From CAWIHA01 sp963835855 (GTDB lineage Bacteria; Acidobacteriota; Terriglobia; Bryobacterales; Bryobacteraceae), in the NCBI GenBank assembly GCA_963835855.1, contig CAWIHA010000021.1, forward strand, positions 85,402 to 149,401: a stretch of 64,000 nt of DNA, given 5' to 3'. The translations under genes and the position numbers were made by a program. Shown one piece after another: positions 33,903-42,688 of the stretch. Below the pieces are notes generated by a model, which had not been told where the DNA came from, did not search any database, and saw only the letters and a list, made by a program, of their open reading frames with translations. The stretch's first letter is position 1, and each line of letters opens with the position of its first letter.

Positions 33903-34631
33903 ATGGCCCTTAGTGAGCGGGAGTGTCGCAGCCAGATCGTCGAGATCGGCCGGCTCATTTGGCAGAAGGAATGGGTGGCCGCCAACGACGGCAACATCAG
34001 CATTCGCCTGGACGGGGATCGCATCCTCTGTACGCCCACCTGCATTTCCAAGGGTATGATGCAGCCGGACGATTTGATCATCTGCGATATGCAGGGGAAC
34101 AAGATCGCCGGATCGCGAGAGTGCACGTCGGAGATCCTTCTGCATACCACGATCTATGGGTTGCGGCCGGACGTGCGGGCCGTGGTCCACGCGCATCCGC
34201 CGGTCGCAACGGGATACGCCGTGGCGGGACGGTCGCTGAACCTCGCCTTGCTGCCCGAAGTCATCATCGGTCTCGGATACGTGCCGCTGGCCGACTACGG
34301 CCTGCCAGGCACTCCCGCGCTCACCGAGCCGATGCTTCCGCTGATCCCGAAATACGATGCGATACTGATGCGCAATCACGGCGCCGTTTGCTACGCCGCG
34401 GATCTCTACAAAGCGTACTATCGGATGGAGACCGTCGAGCATTTCGCGCGGATTACGCTCGTCGCCGAGTTGCTCGGGGGCGGCCTGGCTCTGTCGCGTC
34501 AGGAAGTGCAAAAGCTGGTTGACTCGCGGTCCCGTTACGGCCTCTCGTCGCGCGGCACGGCCGAACCGGACTCTCCCGTCACCGCCGAAGAGGTCGCGGC
34601 ACGTAGACTGAAACCATCGGGTAGTGATTAA
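33903..34631 (+). CDS. class II aldolase/adducin family protein (fuculose-phosphate aldolase-like)
   Basis: The start at 33903 (MALSERECRSQIVE) gives 242 residues. Motifs: ANDGNISIRL near 30, TPTCISKG near 46, zinc ligands in VVHAHPP near 93-97 and VEHF near 168, and RNHGAV near 145. A TACAAT hexamer at 33886-33891 is only 12 bases before the ATG, so translation from this start would need a leader under 10 bases or a different promoter. It cleaves or forms a short-chain sugar phosphate; the substrate is not determined. It overlaps the HAD gene by 8 bases. Confidence 0.88.
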   Translation: MALSERECRSQIVEIGRLIWQKEWVAANDGNISIRLDGDRILCTPTCISKGMMQPDDLIICDMQGNKIAGSRECTSEILLHTTIYGLRPDVRAVVHAHPPVATGYAVAGRSLNLALLPEVIIGLGYVPLADYGLPGTPALTEPMLPLIPKYDAILMRNHGAVCYAADLYKAYYRMETVEHFARITLVAELLGGGLALSRQEVQKLVDSRSRYGLSSRGTAEPDSPVTAEEVAARRLKPSGSD

Positions 34632-35229
34632 GGCAGTCATCTTCGATCTCGGCAAAGTGATCGTGCCGTTCGAGCTCGAACGCGGCTATGCCGCACTGAG
34701 CCCGTATTGCCGATATTCCGCGGAGGAGATCCCGAAGCGCATCGCGACCACCGACTTGGTGCGGCGCTTCGAGAGCGGCGAAGTCGCGCCCGAACCATTC
34801 GTGAGCGAGCTCTCGGCGCTGCTGGAGCTGGATGTTGATTACACACGCTTTTGCGAGCTTTGGAGTAGCATCTTTCTTCCCGACCCGCTGATTCCCGAAA
34901 GCCTGCTCGAGGGCCTGCGGCGGCGCTACCGCCTCCTGCTGCTCTCGAACACGAACGCCATCCACTTCGCGATCATCCGGGAGAAGTACCCCCTGCTGCG
35001 GCAGTTCGAAGACTTCGTGCTGTCTTACGAGGTAGGTGCGCTCAAGCCCGACCCCCGCATCTATCAGGAAGCGGCGCGGCGAGCCGGGTGTTTGCCCCAG
35101 GAGATTTTCTACACGGACGACATCCCACGGTACGCCGAAGGCGCGCGCCAAGTAGGCATGGACGCCGTCGAGTTTCGCTCGGCCAGCCAACTGGAAGAAG
35201 AGCTGCGGAAACGCGGGATCGAGTGGTGA
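34624..35229 (+). CDS. HAD-superfamily phosphatase (YihX-like)
   Basis: 201 residues from a GTG inside the end of the aldolase gene. Asp8 in IFDLGKVIV is the nucleophile. The second Asp of DxD is replaced by Gly, as in the YihX/glucose-1-phosphatase group. Motif II is LLSNTN, motif III KPDPRIY and motif IV FYTDDIPRYAEGA. It probably dephosphorylates a sugar phosphate and may act with the aldolase because of the coupling. A hairpin (CCCTTG with CAAGGG) follows at about 35236-35265 and may end the pair. Confidence 0.88.
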   Translation: MIKAVIFDLGKVIVPFELERGYAALSPYCRYSAEEIPKRIATTDLVRRFESGEVAPEPFVSELSALLELDVDYTRFCELWSSIFLPDPLIPESLLEGLRRRYRLLLLSNTNAIHFAIIREKYPLLRQFEDFVLSYEVGALKPDPRIYQEAARRAGCLPQEIFYTDDIPRYAEGARQVGMDAVEFRSASQLEEELRKRGIEW

Positions 35230-35287
35230 GCGAACCCTTGTCCGCGCGACGTTCTGCGCAAGGGCTGTTAAGGAGTCATAAGGTCGC

Positions 35288-35316
35288 TTGTGCTTTGAAG
35301 ACGAGCGGCATATAAT
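35288..35316 (+). promoter_or_regulatory. sigma-70-type promoter of citrate synthase
   Basis: TTGTGC at 35288-35293 and a perfect TATAAT at 35311-35316 with a 17-bp spacer. Predicted transcription starts near 35323, leaving a leader of about 46 bases before the gltA ATG. Confidence 0.75.
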
Positions 35317-35368
35317 GCCCCAAGTTGGCGTTTACCTTAGTGAACGTCATAGAGCCAAAGGAGCGGCT

Positions 35369-36694
35369 ATGCCGGAGAATACCCTTACTGTCACCGACAA
35401 TCGAACCTCGCAGTCCTACACCATCGCCATCAAGAACGGGGCAATCCATGCCATGGACCTCCGCCAGATCAAGGCCGGGGCTGACGATTTCGGTCTCATG
35501 TCGTATGATCCGGCTTTTACGAACACGGCTAGTTGCGAAAGCCGCGTCACGTTCATCGATGGGGATAAGGGCATCCTGCTCTATCGCGGCTACCCGATCG
35601 AGCAGTTGGCCGAGCGCTGCACCTTCCTCGAAGTCGCCTATCTCATCTTGCGAGGCGAGTTGCCGGATGAGGCCCAGCTCAAGGAGTGGACCCACCAGAT
35701 CACGCACCACACGATGCTGCATGAGAACACGAAGAAACTCATGGAGGGGTTCCATTACGACGCGCACCCGATGGGAATGCTGGTGAGCACGCTCGCGGCG
35801 CTATCGACCTTCTATCCGGAGGCGCGACACATCCACGACCCCAAGGTGCGCGAGCTGCAGGTCTATAGGCTGATCGGCAAAATGCCCACGATCGCCGCCT
35901 ACGCTTACCGCCACAGCCTGGGCCTGCCCTATATTTACCCGGACAATGATCTCAGCTACACCGAGAACTTCATGAACATGCTCTGGAAGAAGACTGAGCT
36001 GAAGTTCAAGTCGAACCCGGTGCTGGCGCGGGCGCTCGAGGTGCTCTTTATTCTGCACGCCGATCATGAGCAGAACTGCTCGGCCAACGCCATGCGCAGT
36101 ATTGGCAGCTCGTTTGCCGATCCATACGTCACCACCGCGGGCGCAGCGGCGGCGCTTTCAGGACCGCTGCATGGCGGCGCGAATGAAGAAGTCCTCAAAA
36201 TGCTCGATGAGATCGGCTCGAAGGACAAGATCCCGGCATACATCCAGAAGGTGAAAGCCGGCGAGTGCAAGCTGATGGGCTTCGGCCACCGCGTGTACAA
36301 GAACTACGACCCACGCGCGCGGGTCATCCGGCAGATCGCCGGCGAAGTGTTCGAGGTGACCGGCCGCAATGCGAAGCTCGATATCGCCATCGAGCTAGAG
36401 AGGATTGCGCTTGAGGATGAATACTTCATCAAGCGGAAACTGTATCCGAACGTGGATTTCTATTCCGGCATCATTTACCAGGCGCTCGGCTTCAGCCCGG
36501 AGATGTTCACCGTACTGTTCGCGATTCCGCGCACGGCCGGCTGGCTGGCGCAATGGCAGGAGATGCTCGAAGATCCAGCGCAGAAAATCGCGCGGCCGCG
36601 GCAGATCTATCTCGGCAGCCCGCGGCGCGAGTTCGTTCCTCTCGGCCAACGCGGCGCCGCAGCGGCCGCACTTCCCAAACCTGCGCGGAAGTAA
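35369..36694 (+). CDS. gltA: citrate synthase
   Basis: The ATG at 35369 has AAAGGAG upstream; the open frame extends to 35288 but that codon is in the promoter. 441 residues, the long hexameric type. An N-terminal beta-rich part (TVTDNRTSQSYTI) precedes the catalytic domain with HADHEQNCSA, PLHGGANEEVL and GFGHRVYKNYDPRA. It condenses acetyl-CoA with oxaloacetate in the TCA cycle. Single transcription unit. Confidence 0.97.
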   Translation: MPENTLTVTDNRTSQSYTIAIKNGAIHAMDLRQIKAGADDFGLMSYDPAFTNTASCESRVTFIDGDKGILLYRGYPIEQLAERCTFLEVAYLILRGELPDEAQLKEWTHQITHHTMLHENTKKLMEGFHYDAHPMGMLVSTLAALSTFYPEARHIHDPKVRELQVYRLIGKMPTIAAYAYRHSLGLPYIYPDNDLSYTENFMNMLWKKTELKFKSNPVLARALEVLFILHADHEQNCSANAMRSIGSSFADPYVTTAGAAAALSGPLHGGANEEVLKMLDEIGSKDKIPAYIQKVKAGECKLMGFGHRVYKNYDPRARVIRQIAGEVFEVTGRNAKLDIAIELERIALEDEYFIKRKLYPNVDFYSGIIYQALGFSPEMFTVLFAIPRTAGWLAQWQEMLEDPAQKIARPRQIYLGSPRREFVPLGQRGAAAAALPKPARK

Positions 36695-36787
36695 AGCGGG
36701 AGGCTCTCCTCAAGCTGCTCATTCGAACAAGGCGAACGCTCTCACGAGCCGCGAGCCGGCGCCGTGTGAAATCCGCGGCGCTTGCAT

Positions 36788-37930
36788 TTAGGACTCTTCG
36801 CGCATCCCCTTCAACGCCTGGCCGAGTTTCTCCCCAAAAGCGGTCGCGCCGGGCGCGCTCTTCGCTGGCGGGGCGGGCCGCGGCTGCGCGATGGCGGAAT
36901 CCGGAGCCGCGGGCGCATCCTCCGCAGGCCCCGTGTTCCCGGCCGGCGCTTCGGCGAGCTCACCCCCGCCGTCTGCGAGGTACTTCATCTTTTTCAGAAC
37001 CACGCGCGCTAGCTGGTTGTTGTAAGCGGTCCAGTGGCCTTCGAGATGGCGGTCCTGCTCGACAAGAGAGCGCATGCAATCCATCTTGGCGTCGAGGTCA
37101 TCCAGATAATGCAGCAGCAGTGCCTCACGGAACAGGGGCACTTTCGGCGAGCCGAACTCAAGCTCCCCGTGATGGCTCACCACCAGATGCTCGAGAAGCG
37201 TCCGCAGGCGGGGCGGAAAATCCGGCAGGCAGCTCAGCTTTTCGTCAATCAACCGCAAGCCGATCACGATGTGCCCAAGCAACTGGCCGTCGCTCGTATA
37301 TCCGAAGCCGCGATCGTAGCTGAGCTCGTAAATCTTGCCGACATCGTGCAGCACCGCGCCGGCGAGCATCAGATCGACAGCGACGTCCTGGTAGTGCGCA
37401 GCGGCGAGCCGGCATAACTGGCACAGCGAAAGCACGTGCTCGATCAGGCCGCCCAGATATGCGTGGTGCATGTACTTGGCCGCGGGTGCCTTCTTATATC
37501 GCCGCATGATCTCGTCGTCGGCGACGAACAACTCGAGCAACGCGCGCAGGTGCGGATTCTGCATCGAGCGGACCATCTGCCGCAGCTCGGCCGCCATTTC
37601 CTCGGGATCGCGCTTGGAAGCGGGAAAGAAATCGGCGAGATCAACCTCGCTCTCTTCGGCGCGGCGCAGCTTGTGAACGGTGAATTGCAGGCGGTTGTTG
37701 TAAACCTGCAACAAGCCCTTGACCTTGACGAAATCGTCGCGCTCGAAGGTATCCATCACCTCGGCGACGTTGTCCCACATCTTGGCGTCGAGTTCGCCGG
37801 TGCGGTCAGCCAGCAGCAGCGAGAGATATGGCTCGCCGGTCTTTTTCTGGCGGATCTCCTTCGCCTGGACCAAAAACGTGCCCGTTGAGATCTTGTTGGT
37901 TTCGAGCTCGCTGATGAAGGGAGATTTCAT
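36788..37930 (-). CDS. YhaM-type 3'-5' exoribonuclease (OB fold plus HD domain)
   Basis: 380 residues. The N-terminal 110 form an OB-fold nucleic-acid-binding domain (YLSLLLADRTGELDAKMWD). The HD phosphodiesterase domain contains HHAYLGGLIEHVLSL near 155 and LHDVGKIYEL near 195. A Pro/Ala-rich tail of about 50 residues ends the protein. YhaM/CBF1-type enzymes degrade single-stranded RNA or DNA from the 3' end. It follows the PpiC gene with a gap of 9 bp, so they may share a transcript. Confidence 0.9.
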   Translation of the reverse strand: MKSPFISELETNKISTGTFLVQAKEIRQKKTGEPYLSLLLADRTGELDAKMWDNVAEVMDTFERDDFVKVKGLLQVYNNRLQFTVHKLRRAEESEVDLADFFPASKRDPEEMAAELRQMVRSMQNPHLRALLELFVADDEIMRRYKKAPAAKYMHHAYLGGLIEHVLSLCQLCRLAAAHYQDVAVDLMLAGAVLHDVGKIYELSYDRGFGYTSDGQLLGHIVIGLRLIDEKLSCLPDFPPRLRTLLEHLVVSHHGELEFGSPKVPLFREALLLHYLDDLDAKMDCMRSLVEQDRHLEGHWTAYNNQLARVVLKKMKYLADGGGELAEAPAGNTGPAEDAPAAPDSAIAQPRPAPPAKSAPGATAFGEKLGQALKGMREES

Positions 37931-37939
37931 GCGCCCGGG

Positions 37940-39085
37940 CTAGGCTCCCTTGGACGCGGGCGCGGTCTTAGTGCCGGGGAGCGGGATCACCCACAGCAGC
38001 CGTCGGCGGTGCGGCCGCGCGGCCACTTCTTCCTTGGTCACCGTCTGCGCCGCCAGCTTGGCCGGGTCGCGCCAGGACGTATCCTTGCCCGGCGCCGCGC
38101 CCGAATCAACGTAGCCGGCCCGGACTTGCAGGAACGCCTCCTGGCGGAGCTTCGTGAGGTACGCGCGCAAGGCAGGCTGCATCCGCGGCGTGTACAGCTT
38201 CTCCATGACCTCGTTTTCGACCGCTTCGAATGGCTGCAAACCCTGCTGGTAATGCGCCTCGATCTTCAGAATCTCGAAGCCGTTCGGCTGGCGGATCGGG
38301 TCGGTCACATAGCCGTTCGTCTGCTTGAAGACGATGTCCTCGATCTCCTTGCGAAGATCCCCGCGCTTGAAGGGCGGCAACTCGCCAGAGTTTGCCGCGG
38401 TTTCGGCGTTCGAGTTGTCGCGCGCCAGGTTTCCGAAGTTCTCGCCTTTGCGCGCGCGCGCCACCAGATCCTTGGCCTTCTTTTCCAGGGCCGCGACCGT
38501 CTTCTCATCTTTTCCCTCGGTAGAGAGGAAGATCTCCTGCAGCCCCACTTGTTCCTGCCGCACGAACTCATCCTTGTGCTCGTTGTAATACTTCTCGAGA
38601 TCGGCCCGCGGGATTACGATCTTTGAACCCACTTCGCGCCGCACCACCTCCCGTGTCAGCATGCCGTCCTTGGCCTGCTGCTTGAAGTCCTCAAAAGACA
38701 TGCCAGCCTGCTCGCGGACGTACTCGTGGAACTTGTCGGGGTCGACGATCTTGCTCCGCACTTGGATCTCGGCGAGGTACTTGCTGAGGTCCTGGTCAAC
38801 GTTGATGTTCAGCTCCTTGGCTTTCTCTACGAGAAGGAGCTGGTCGATGCGGTCGCGCAGCAGATCGCGCTGCATTTGCTCGATCGCCTCCTGCATGCGG
38901 GCTGGCGCTAGGTGCTGGGCTTTGAGCTCCGCCTCGGCCTGTTTGCGGGAGCGCTCGAGGTCGCCCAACGTGATGATTTCGTTGCGGACCTTGACAACGA
39001 TCTGCTCGACAACCTTGACGTCGGAGGCGAATGCTGCGCCGGCAACGCACAGAAGACACAATGGCACTCTAGACTTCTTCAGCAT
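37940..39085 (-). CDS. PpiC/SurA-type peptidyl-prolyl isomerase
   Basis: 381 residues. A signal peptide (VPLCLLCVAGAAFASD) precedes a SurA N-terminal-like helical domain and a parvulin domain at about 170-275 (FVRQEQVGLQEIFLS ... LPPFKRGDLRKEIEDIVF). It is a periplasmic folding factor for outer-membrane or secreted proteins. It lies 38 bp downstream of mfd on the same strand. Confidence 0.9.
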   Translation of the reverse strand: MLKKSRVPLCLLCVAGAAFASDVKVVEQIVVKVRNEIITLGDLERSRKQAEAELKAQHLAPARMQEAIEQMQRDLLRDRIDQLLLVEKAKELNINVDQDLSKYLAEIQVRSKIVDPDKFHEYVREQAGMSFEDFKQQAKDGMLTREVVRREVGSKIVIPRADLEKYYNEHKDEFVRQEQVGLQEIFLSTEGKDEKTVAALEKKAKDLVARARKGENFGNLARDNSNAETAANSGELPPFKRGDLRKEIEDIVFKQTNGYVTDPIRQPNGFEILKIEAHYQQGLQPFEAVENEVMEKLYTPRMQPALRAYLTKLRQEAFLQVRAGYVDSGAAPGKDTSWRDPAKLAAQTVTKEEVAARPHRRRLLWVIPLPGTKTAPASKGA

Positions 39086-39123
39086 AATCTCCTATCGAGA
39101 CATTGTAGCGCGACGGAGCGCCC

Positions 39124-42100
39124 TTACCTCTCCAGCCCGGCCAGGCGCTGGCGCAGGGATTCCAGGATGCCGGCGGCGCTGGCCGCGCCATCCAGCGGCA
39201 GGCGCAGAACTCCAGCCGGAGTGAACTGCGCGCCGTGCGTGGCGCGCACCAGCTCCATGAGCCGGGCCGGGGCCACTCGCGATTCGCCGTGGAACTTGAT
39301 GTTCAAGACACCCTGGCGGCGGTCGATGTGCTCGATGCCCAGCCGCTCGGCCAGGCTCTTGAGCACCGAGTAATCGAGCAGGTAGGACACGGCTACGGGC
39401 GGCGGGCCGTAGCGATCGGCCAGCTCGGTGAGGATCTTTTCCGCCTGCTCGCGCGAGGCCGCTTCCGCAATCCGCTTATAGGCGCGGAGCCGCTGGTGCT
39501 CGTCGCTGATGTATTCGGCGGGGATGCGCAGATCGAGGGCGAGGTTGATGTTGGTGTGGACCTCGAGCGGCGCTTCCTCGCCCTTCATCTCGCGCACGGT
39601 CTCCTCGAGCATCCGCACGTACATGTCGAATCCGACGGAGTTGATGTGGCCGTGCTGCTCGCCGCCAAGCAGGTTGCCGGCGCCGCGCAACTCCAGGTCG
39701 AGCGCCGCGATCTTAAAGCCCGCGCCGAGGTCGCTGAACTCCTTGAGCGCGGCCAGGCGCTTCCGCGCCGTCTCGCTGAGCTCGGTATCCGGCGGGACGA
39801 GCAGGTAGGCGTAAGCGCGCCGGTTCGAGCGGCCGACCCTGCCGCGCAACTGGTACATCTCGGCGAGTCCGTGGCGCTCCGCATTTTCGACGACGATCGT
39901 ATTCGCGAGCGGGATATCGAGACCGTTCTCTACGATCGTCGTCGAGACGAGCACGTCGTAGTGGTGCCGCATGAACCCGAGCATCACTTTTTCCAGCTCC
40001 GCCTCGCTCATCTGCCCATGGCCGACCGCGATCCTTGCCGGCGGCACCAGCTCCCGGATCATTGCCGCGCGCGCCCAGATGGAATCCACGCGGTTGTGAA
40101 CGTAGTAGACCTGGCCGCCCCGGCCCAGCTCCTGTTCGATAGCCGCCTTGAGAATGTCCGGCTGGAAATGCGCGACGACGGTCTGAATGGCGAGGCGGTC
40201 TTTCGGCGGCGTCTCGATGACGGAAAGGTCGCGCAAGCCTAGCAGCGACATGTGCAGCGTCCGAGGGATCGGCGTCGCCGTCATCGTGAGCACGTCCACG
40301 TTTTTTTTCAGGTGCTTGATCCGCTCTTTGTGCCGCACGCCGAACCGCTGTTCCTCATCCACGATCAGCAGGCCGAGGTCGCGGAACTCAACGTTTTTCG
40401 AAAGCAGCCGGTGCGTGCCGATCACGATGTCAACCTTGCCATCGGCCAGATCTGCCAGCACGGTCTCGATCTCCTTCTTCGTGCGGAAGCGGCTGAGCAT
40501 CTCGACGCGCACGGGAAAAGCCGCGAAGCGATGTTTGAAAGTCTCGTAGTGCTGGAAGCAGAGGACCGTGGTGGGCGCGAGCAGGGCGACCTGCTTGCCA
40601 TCGCCCAAGGCCTTGAATGCAGCGCGCATGGCCACCTCGGTCTTGCCAAAGCCGACGTCACCGCACAACAGCCGGTCCATGGGCTGCGGATTCTCCATGT
40701 CGCGCTTGATCTCGCCGATGGAAGCGAGCTGGTCACTGGTCTCGACGAACTCGAAGGAGTCCTCGAACTCCCGCTGCCAATTGCCGTCCGCGGAGAAGGC
40801 GAAGCCTTCAGCCAGCTTGCGTTCGGCATAGAGCTTGAGCAGCTCGCCGGCCATGTCGCGCATCTTCGCCTTAACGCGCGTCTTGGTTCGCGCCCAGGTG
40901 ACGCCGCCTAGCCGGTCGAGCGCCGGAACGTGCTCGCCCGCGCCGCGGTACTTCTGGATCAAGTCCATACGCGCCAGCGGCACGTAGAGGCGCGCCTCGC
41001 CGGAGTACTCCACGAGCATGTAATCGCCGGATTGCTCGCCCTGCGCGATCTCGCGAAGACCGAGGAAACGGCCGATTCCATGTTCGCTGTGGACGACGTA
41101 GTCGCCAGGTTTCAAATCCGCCAGGTCAGCCGCAAACGCCGCCAAGCTGGTTTTCGCCGGAGCGCGTTCGAGCGCCCACTCGGAGGCACCGAAGAGGTCC
41201 TCGGAGCCGAAGATCGCCAGGCGCGCATCCGGGAAGACGACACCGCGCCGGATCAACCCCTTTACGAGATAGATGCTGGCGAGCGAGCCCGCCAGGTACG
41301 CCCGCTCGGCGAGATACGACGGCGTGGCATCCGAGGACTCCAATCCGAGCTGGAACGGAACTGAGTACTCCTGGAATACATCCGCCAGCCGTTCAAGCTC
41401 GCCATTGGAGGCCCCAAAGCACACCACGCGCCCTCCGCTTTCGACCAGCGTGCGTGCTTCGGCCACCGCCACTTGCATATTGCCCTGAAAGCCCATGGTC
41501 GGGCGCGTGCCGATGTGCAGCTCGCCACGCGAGCTGCTGTCAGCGCCGGGAGCGCCGGTGTGAATGCCCAGTTCGCGCACCGCCACCTGGGGCGCGGCGG
41601 ACGCTTCGGCCCTGATCTCGTCCCAGTGAAAGAAGATACGTTCCGATGGGCAGAGCGCAGGCCGCTCGGGGTCGTCGAGGCGCTTCCAGAGGCGTTCCGC
41701 TGCGCCGCGGAGCTGCTCCGGCTCATCCCATAGCACGACTGGCCTTTCCAGGAGCGCGAAGACGGAGCCCGTGCGCGGCCGAACGAGCGGCACCGCCAGC
41801 TCCCATCCTGGGAACGGTTCACCCGTGTACGGCACGCTGCCCTCGGCGGCCTGTTCCGAAATCCCAGCGAACAGCGCGCGTGATTTCGGGTGCTCCAGCA
41901 ACGGCAGCAGCGTGCATTCTCCGACCTTCAAAATCGAGCGTTGCGATTCCACGTCGAACCGGCGGATCGATTCGATCTGGTCGCCGTAGAACTCGAGGCG
42001 AACCGGCTCGCCCGCTTCCGGTGAAAACACATCCACGATTCCGCCGCGCACCGAAAATTCACCGACCATTTCCACCGGCTCGCGGCTCTCGTAACCGATG

Positions 42101-42618
42101 CTTCCGAGATGCGCCGCCAAGTCCTGGAGCGCAATCTCGTCCCCTGCCCGGAGGGTCAGCGCCAACTGGCGGTAGAAGTCAGCGGGTTCGGTCCGAAGCA
42201 GGACGGCGCCAACCGGCGCCACCGTGATCGGCACGCGCTCCGTCGCGAGCCGCCAGAGCGCGATCGCGCGCTGTTCGCTGATTTCAGCGTGCGGCGACAG
42301 GCGCTGCGCCGGCAGCACGTCCAGGGCAGGCAAGAGTTGCGGCTGCGGGTTCCCACGGCCGGCCACCAGCAGGCCAAAGAAGGTTTTGACGGATTCCGTG
42401 AGCGTCTCGGCCTGCTTGTTCCCGTCGACGACAACGAGCAGCGGCCGCCCGGATACCTGCCACAGCAAAACGGCGTACAGAGCTTTGGCTGTTGTCGTGA
42501 GCCCTGAGAGCGCGAGCTCGGGTGGGGGGCCCTCGGAGCTGAGGGCGGATACGAGCTCCTGGAACGCGGAGTGGCGCCCCAGCTCCAATAGCAGGTCTTG
42601 GATAATAGGGTGAATCAC
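39124..42618 (-). CDS. mfd: transcription-repair coupling factor
   Basis: 1164 residues with the full Mfd layout. N-terminal UvrB-homology modules come first, then a CarD-like RNA polymerase-interaction domain near 500 (PGDYVVHSEHGIGRFLGL). Translocase motors carry Walker A GDVGFGKTEVA and the motif II DEEQ in VDEEQRFGV. The TRCF motif region and C-terminal regulatory domain follow. It displaces stalled RNA polymerase and recruits UvrA. Confidence 0.97.
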   Translation of the reverse strand: MIHPIIQDLLLELGRHSAFQELVSALSSEGPPPELALSGLTTTAKALYAVLLWQVSGRPLLVVVDGNKQAETLTESVKTFFGLLVAGRGNPQPQLLPALDVLPAQRLSPHAEISEQRAIALWRLATERVPITVAPVGAVLLRTEPADFYRQLALTLRAGDEIALQDLAAHLGSIGYESREPVEMVGEFSVRGGIVDVFSPEAGEPVRLEFYGDQIESIRRFDVESQRSILKVGECTLLPLLEHPKSRALFAGISEQAAEGSVPYTGEPFPGWELAVPLVRPRTGSVFALLERPVVLWDEPEQLRGAAERLWKRLDDPERPALCPSERIFFHWDEIRAEASAAPQVAVRELGIHTGAPGADSSSRGELHIGTRPTMGFQGNMQVAVAEARTLVESGGRVVCFGASNGELERLADVFQEYSVPFQLGLESSDATPSYLAERAYLAGSLASIYLVKGLIRRGVVFPDARLAIFGSEDLFGASEWALERAPAKTSLAAFAADLADLKPGDYVVHSEHGIGRFLGLREIAQGEQSGDYMLVEYSGEARLYVPLARMDLIQKYRGAGEHVPALDRLGGVTWARTKTRVKAKMRDMAGELLKLYAERKLAEGFAFSADGNWQREFEDSFEFVETSDQLASIGEIKRDMENPQPMDRLLCGDVGFGKTEVAMRAAFKALGDGKQVALLAPTTVLCFQHYETFKHRFAAFPVRVEMLSRFRTKKEIETVLADLADGKVDIVIGTHRLLSKNVEFRDLGLLIVDEEQRFGVRHKERIKHLKKNVDVLTMTATPIPRTLHMSLLGLRDLSVIETPPKDRLAIQTVVAHFQPDILKAAIEQELGRGGQVYYVHNRVDSIWARAAMIRELVPPARIAVGHGQMSEAELEKVMLGFMRHHYDVLVSTTIVENGLDIPLANTIVVENAERHGLAEMYQLRGRVGRSNRRAYAYLLVPPDTELSETARKRLAALKEFSDLGAGFKIAALDLELRGAGNLLGGEQHGHINSVGFDMYVRMLEETVREMKGEEAPLEVHTNINLALDLRIPAEYISDEHQRLRAYKRIAEAASREQAEKILTELADRYGPPPVAVSYLLDYSVLKSLAERLGIEHIDRRQGVLNIKFHGESRVAPARLMELVRATHGAQFTPAGVLRLPLDGAASAAGILESLRQRLAGLER

Positions 42619-42688
42619 GGCGCTAGTCGCGCAGCTTGCGCCTGCGGCGATGGATCGTTAGTGTAGTATCCAACATGTAACTGGACAG

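Noticed and set aside
33816..34655. Upstream extension of the rhomboid gene
   Set aside because: It is antisense to the class II aldolase. The zinc ribbon at 33803-33815 is the natural N-terminus.
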